The notes below the pieces were generated by a model. That model saw nothing but the letters and a program-made list of their open reading frames with translations. It was not told where the DNA came from and did no database searches. A DNA stretch of 22,968 nt from CAZJHX01 sp964545715 (GTDB taxonomy: Bacteria > Myxococcota_A > UBA9042 > GCA-2863065). Positions within the stretch are counted from its first letter, which is position 1. Each line of letters starts with the position of its first letter. The DNA is taken from NCBI GenBank assembly GCA_964545715.1, contig CAZJHX010000169.1, positions 1 through 22,968 of the forward strand, given 5' to 3'. This document shows, one piece after another, positions 18,796 to 22,968 of this stretch. The translations under genes and the position numbers were made by a program.

Positions 18796-20597
18796 TAGCC
18801 CTGGTTCTCTGCCGGCTGTGCGGCCGCCACTCGTTTCTCGTTCTGAAGCCACCACTGCGCGCTGGTCTCGACCGCCTTCAGGATGGGATCCATGCGCGGC
18901 AGCAGAATCTCCGCGCCGGTGTAGACGCGCGCGGCCTCCAGGTAGACGCGGGCCTCGTCGGCACGTCGCTGACCCATCAGGCAGGCGCCCGTCCACAGCA
19001 TGGTCTCGGCCTGGGCCAGAATCAGTGGGCCAACGTGTTTGGCCAAGTCGTCGCAGTCGCCGGCCGCCATGGCCAGGTCGCGTGCGATGGTCGTCGGCAG
19101 CTGGCCACCAATGCCGTTGATGGTCGCGCGGGCGGCGGCCAGTCCATCGATCTCGAGTGCGCGCATGGCCACGGTTGCCACGAAGCGCTCGTCGTCCTGG
19201 CTGGTGAGCTCGGGCGCCATGGCCTTGAGCTCAGCGACGACCTCACCCATCCGGCTGCCGTTCTCCTGTGCCAGCGCCAGGCGGCCCTGCAGGCGGATGA
19301 CGCCGGCGTCGCGCCGCAGCTCCGGGTAGCGCTCCAGCAGGAAGGTCAGCGTGATCGACGCGCGGTACTGGTCACCGGCCTCGTGATAGGTGTGCGCCAG
19401 ATCTCTGATGAGATCGCGCTCTTCGTAGCCGAGATTCTTGTCCTCGAGCAGGTGCAGGTAGACGCGCACGGCGCGCTTGGACAGGCCGATCTCGCGCAGG
19501 GCGCGGGCGCCGATGCGGTGGATCTCGAGCCAGTGGGGCATGCGCTTGTTGTCGGTCGGGATGCGCAGGTACGTGCGGGCGGTCGAGAGCCACTTCTCCT
19601 CGACGGATGCGTCGCGGACGGCGCGCCACCGCAGCGCGTTGAGGAAGCGGCGGTCGACGAAGATGGGGCTTTGGCTGCGACGCTGGTGCAGTCCTTCGAT
19701 CACGGCCAGCGCGTCATCGATCTGACGGCGCAGAAGAAGGGCGCGGGCCTCGCGGAAGGCGGCCTCGTCGGCGACGGTGCCCATGTGCGTGGCGCGGCGT
19801 ACATCCGACTGGTAGAGCTCGCGCTGGAAGCCGGCGGTGAGGATGCGGCCGGTCGCCTCTTCCAGGCGCAGTCGCGCGAGGAAGACGGCGGCGGGTGTGT
19901 GGCCGGCGCTCATGACGGTCTTGAGCTGCTTGATGGCCGCCTTGTGGTTGCCGAGCTCCAGCAGGCAGTCGGCCACGCGGATGGTGGCCCAGCTGGTCAG
20001 CTCGGGATCGCCGCCGCGCAGGGACGCAAAGGTGCGGCATGCGCCATCGAGACGGCCGGATGCCAGGTCGAACTCGGCGGCGGCAAAAGCGCTGCGGCCC
20101 TCGACATCGTCTTCGATCAGGTCGGAGTAGGGCACCACGGGGACGCCTTCGCGGCCGAAGCTGAAGGGCGGCCGGCGGACCTCACCGATGCGCAGAACCC
20201 AGCGCATGGGCCGGCGCTTGTTGTACGTCTTGATGCTGAAGGCGCCGATCCCGACCTGCAGCTGAATGCCGACCAGCTTTCCGTTGCGCTTGATAGGCGT
20301 CATCGCGCGGAAGAAGCGGGCCTTGCTGGCCGAGGCCACCTGGACATTGAGCAGCGAGCGCCAGTTGCGCGGGATGCGGCGGAAACGCACCGTGATGGTG
20401 CCGTCGAGCAGGTCCGACTCAAACGTCGGGCGGTCGAAGCCGGCGCTGCGCTGGAAGACCAGGTAGCTGACCTCTTTATAGGTGTCGAGCTCATCGGCGG
20501 CCGCGGTCGGCGATGCGAGAAGGGTCGCCAGGGCCAGCGCCGCGCTCACGACGGTGGACAAGATGCGCCCGGTGGTCTTTGCAGTTCGTTCCCTCAC
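18795..20597 (-). CDS. Exported helical-repeat (TPR-like) protein heading the flagellar operon
   Basis: About 600 residues; I do not recognise a named family. An n-region with Arg/Lys, a hydrophobic stretch (ILSTVVSAALALATLLAS) and AAADE form a signal peptide, so it acts in the periplasm or outer membrane. About 120 residues of beta-rich sequence (GTITVRFRRIPRNWRSLLNV, RRPMRWVLRIGEVRRPPFSF) recall an AMIN-like domain. Some 400 residues of helical pairs follow, TPR-like (SAFAAAEFDLASGRLDGACR, ATIRVADCLLELGNHKAAIK, IRDLAHTYHEAGDQYRASIT). The frame is open to 20699, but the sigma-54 promoter lies inside that extension, so I chose GTG 20597. This leaves almost no leader, and TTG 20561 is an alternative. 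Its stop overlaps the activator start, tying it to the flagellar operon. Confidence 0.8.
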
Positions 20598-20599
20598 GG

Positions 20600-20644
20600 T
20601 GGGCAATAACTGCAGTCGGCGTGCCAGGCTGGGCAATTCTTGCC
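20600..20644. promoter_or_regulatory. TGGGCAAT repeats and GGCAA-TTC-TTGCC palindrome around the sigma-54 promoter
   Basis: TGGGCAAT occurs at 20600-20607 and 20630-20637, 30 bp (about three helical turns) apart and flanking the -24/-12 element. The second copy is part of the perfect inverted repeat GGCAATTCTTGCC (20632-20644). The arrangement suits a regulator binding site next to the promoter. Activators of sigma-54 usually bind further upstream, so a repressor or accessory factor is as likely. Confidence 0.35.
20611..20627 (-). promoter_or_regulatory. Sigma-54 (-24/-12) promoter of the flagellar operon
   Basis: The minus strand reads CTGGCACGCCGACTGCA. Against the consensus TGGCACG-N4-TTGCA it differs at one base (CTGCA for TTGCA). 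The invariant GG and GC are exactly 10 nt apart. Transcription would begin near 20600, just before the GTG at 20597. It heads the operon that encodes a sigma-54 activator, as is usual for class II/III flagellar genes. I found no other match of this quality in the window. Confidence 0.8.
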
Positions 20645-20850
20645 GGTCTGAATGATTACAGTCTGTTACGGGCGTGTGGGGTGTCAGAGACCCCGACATT
20701 CGCCAGCGCCGTGACGGACGTTTGTCAGAAAAATGACAGCAAAACTAGCCGTGATGCCGGGAAGTTGGAGAATAGTGTCATCGCGTGGCCTAAAGCTGAC
20801 CGGCCGAGCATCCGATCAGGTCAGTGGACGGCAATTGAGGGGTTGCTTCA
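20645..20850. other. Remainder of the divergent intergenic region
   Basis: No gene is visible. It contains two small inverted repeats, GGGGT/ACCCC (20678-20682 with 20690-20694, 7-nt loop) and TGTCA/TGACA (20723-20727 with 20734-20738, loop GAAAAA). The latter overlaps a TTGTCA that could be a -35 box, but no good -10 follows. GAGGGG at 20836-20841 is the ribosome binding site for the TTG start at 20851. I could not place a sigma-70 promoter for the plus-strand activator. Confidence 0.4.
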
Positions 20851-21918
<1,068 letters not shown>

Positions 21919-21925
21919 GCCCTAA

Positions 21926-21960
21926 GCTGCCGCGCCTCCTGTCCCGATAGGCAAGGCAGC
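21926..21960 (+). promoter_or_regulatory. Intercistronic hairpin between activator and FHA genes
   Basis: GCTGCC (21926-21931) pairs with GGCAGC (21955-21960), and, after a 2x2 internal loop, GCCT (21934-21937) pairs with AGGC (21949-21952), leaving an 11-nt loop. It starts 7 nt after the activator stop. No T-run follows, so it may slow or protect the transcript rather than end it. AAGGA downstream (about 21964-21968) is the FHA gene's ribosome binding site. Confidence 0.4.
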
Positions 21961-21975
21961 ACCAAGGACGGACGA

Positions 21976-22584
21976 ATGAAGCCGGTAGAAAACATTCTGG
22001 CCAAGATCGAGGGCATGACGCTTGACGAGTTCTTAGCGGAGCATCCCGCGCCAGTGCTCGTCGTCACGCGCATTATCGGTGGACGTCTCAGTCGCTCCCC
22101 CCGCGAAAGCGGCGGGCGACGCACCACGGGCAGGACTGTGCGCTTGCGCCCGTCCACTCTCGTGCATATCGACCCCGAGCTCATCAACGACCCACAGGAC
22201 GACGACATCCTCATCACGCGCCCATTGCAGCGCCAGATGTTCGTGCCCGTCCAGAAGTCGCCCGAGAGCGCCCCAAACGCCCCGATCGCGGTAGGCCGCT
22301 TCGCAGCATGCGACGTCGTAATCAACGACTACACGATCTCAAAGAAGCACGCGTGCATCACCATCGACCCCCTGCGGGGTCACTTCCGCGTGATGGACGT
22401 CGGCTCCACCAATGGTTCAGCCGTCGGTGAGAATCCCCTCGAGCCGGGCCAGGCCGTCGCCGTAATGAGCGGCCAGACCCTGACCTTTGGCCGCCTCATC
22501 TTCAAGATCTTCTCGGCGGCCGACTTCTACGCCTTCCTCAGTGGAGGCGCACGCTCCAGAGTGGTCGACGTCGCGCTCGGCTAA
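21976..22584 (+). CDS. FHA-domain protein
   Basis: A 202-residue cytoplasmic protein that should bind phosphothreonine peptides. The FHA domain occupies about 102-175 and keeps the binding residues: Gly107-Arg108 (AVGRF), Ser122 and His125 (SKKHA), and Asn146 in GSTNGS. It closes with SGQTLTFG. The first 95 residues are not recognised; they start helical (ENILAKIEGMTLDEFLAEHP) and continue basic (SRSPRESGGRRTTGRTVRLR). No membrane segment or signal is seen. The place 57 bp after a receiver-less sigma-54 activator suggests one transcript, and perhaps a link between Ser/Thr kinase signals and sigma-54 transcription; that link is inference. Partner kinases are unknown, though one lies at the other end of the window. 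Confidence 0.88.
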   Translation: MKPVENILAKIEGMTLDEFLAEHPAPVLVVTRIIGGRLSRSPRESGGRRTTGRTVRLRPSTLVHIDPELINDPQDDDILITRPLQRQMFVPVQKSPESAPNAPIAVGRFAACDVVINDYTISKKHACITIDPLRGHFRVMDVGSTNGSAVGENPLEPGQAVAVMSGQTLTFGRLIFKIFSAADFYAFLSGGARSRVVDVALG

Positions 22585-22620
22585 GAGCCGCCGCCCCAAC
22601 AACTCAACACCGCCGCCCCG

Positions 22621-22968
22621 ATTTCCGCGCGAATGAATCATCTGGGCCGAAATCGGAACGTTTGCGTCCCGATTCCCCCGCGAATGAACCATCCGGGGCG
22701 AAATCGGAACGTTTGCGTCCCGATTTCCGCGCGAATGAACCATCCGGGGCGAAATCGGAACGTTTGCGGTCCGATTCCCCCGCGAATGAATCATCCGGGG
22801 CGAAATCGGAACGTTTGCGTCCCGATTTCCGCGTCGATCAATCATCCAGGCCGAAATCGGAACGTTTGTGGTCCGATCTTCTGGTGGATCAGTCATCTGG
22901 GCCAAAATCGAGCGCTTCACCGCTCGATTTGCGCGGGGATGAATCATCGTCGGCAAAATCGAGCGCTT
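22621..22968. repeat. 51-bp tandem repeat array, at least 6.8 units, running off the window
   Basis: Units start at 22621, 22672, 22723, 22774, 22825, 22876 and 22927 (the last cut at 42 bp). The core GAAATCGGAACGTTTG is identical in units 1-5; unit 6 has diverged to AAAATCGAGCG. Units 1 and 3 begin ATTTCCGCG and units 2 and 4 begin ATTCCCCCG, so a 102-bp higher-order period shows in the first four. Units 1 and 2 differ at unit positions 4, 7, 18, 23 and 27, spread over all three codon positions, so the array does not look like coding sequence even though 51 is a multiple of three and several frames stay open. There are no unique spacers, which rules out CRISPR. The 36 bp between the FHA stop and unit 1 hold nothing I recognise. 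Confidence 0.93.
22905..22930. repeat. Perfect 10-bp hairpin at the junction of repeat units 6 and 7
   Basis: AAATCGAGCG (22905-22914) is the exact complement of CGCTCGATTT (22921-22930), with loop CTTCAC. The same fold at the 2/3 and 4/5 junctions uses GAAATCGGAACG and CGTCCCGATTTC around a TTTG loop (12 bp, one mismatch). Four neighbouring pairs differ between the two versions and remain complementary. Confidence 0.8.

Noticed and set aside
22417..22956. Minus-strand open frame encoding 17-residue repeats (SRGNRDANVPISPRMVH)
   Set aside because: It overlaps the end of the FHA gene, has no credible start, and unit-to-unit changes are spread over all codon positions. Plus-strand frames are equally open because the 51-bp unit simply lacks stops.
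22621..22968. CRISPR array
   Set aside because: Units are contiguous 51-bp near-copies with no unique spacers, and no cas genes are near.

Overview
The window is GC-rich, densely coded DNA from a flagellated, Gram-negative bacterium. Three things point to the Myxococcota/Bradymonadota ('deltaproteobacterial') side of the tree: several lipoproteins and secreted cysteine-rich proteins, a Ser/Thr kinase with an N-terminal zinc-ribbon-like motif, and a DUF4215-type 'CGNG...GEECDDGN' motif. This placement is an inference from family content only; the window holds no rRNA or tRNA.

Layout. Positions 1-7802 are mixed housekeeping and cell-envelope genes. On the minus strand these are a Ser/Thr protein kinase, an unusual lipoprotein with a somatomedin-B-like module and antistasin-like repeats, a phosphofructokinase with pyrophosphate-type active-site residues, and an unrecognised lipoprotein. 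They are followed by a plus-strand membrane-anchored SGNH hydrolase and a minus-strand secreted protein with tail-fibre-like repeats. Positions 7850-20597 are one long minus-strand flagellar cluster. In transcription order it reads: exported repeat protein, sigma-54 activator (broken), flgB, flgC, fliE, fliF, fliG, fliH, fliI, motE-like, fliK, flgD, flgE. Gaps within it range from 4-bp overlaps to 42 bp, so it looks like a single operon building the rod base, MS ring, switch, export ATPase and hook. A near-consensus -24/-12 (sigma-54) promoter sits exactly at its head. Divergently on the plus strand are an intact sigma-54 activator and an FHA-domain protein. The window ends in a 51-bp tandem repeat array that continues past the edge.

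Main points of interest. (1) The activator gene inside the flagellar operon has an amber codon (TAG) in place of the Glu of its Walker A motif (GESGTGKE). Six other genes in the window end in TAG, so TAG is an ordinary stop here. The intact activator across the divergent promoter may have taken over. (2) The 51-bp repeats fold into hairpins that span unit junctions. In the last complete junction four adjacent base pairs have changed with pairing kept, while changes between units show no codon-position bias. (3) The usual fliJ slot holds only a MotE-like periplasmic protein. (4) The first gene of the flagellar operon encodes an exported protein of about 600 aa that I do not recognise as a known flagellar component.

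All calls come from reading the sequence; no database search was run.
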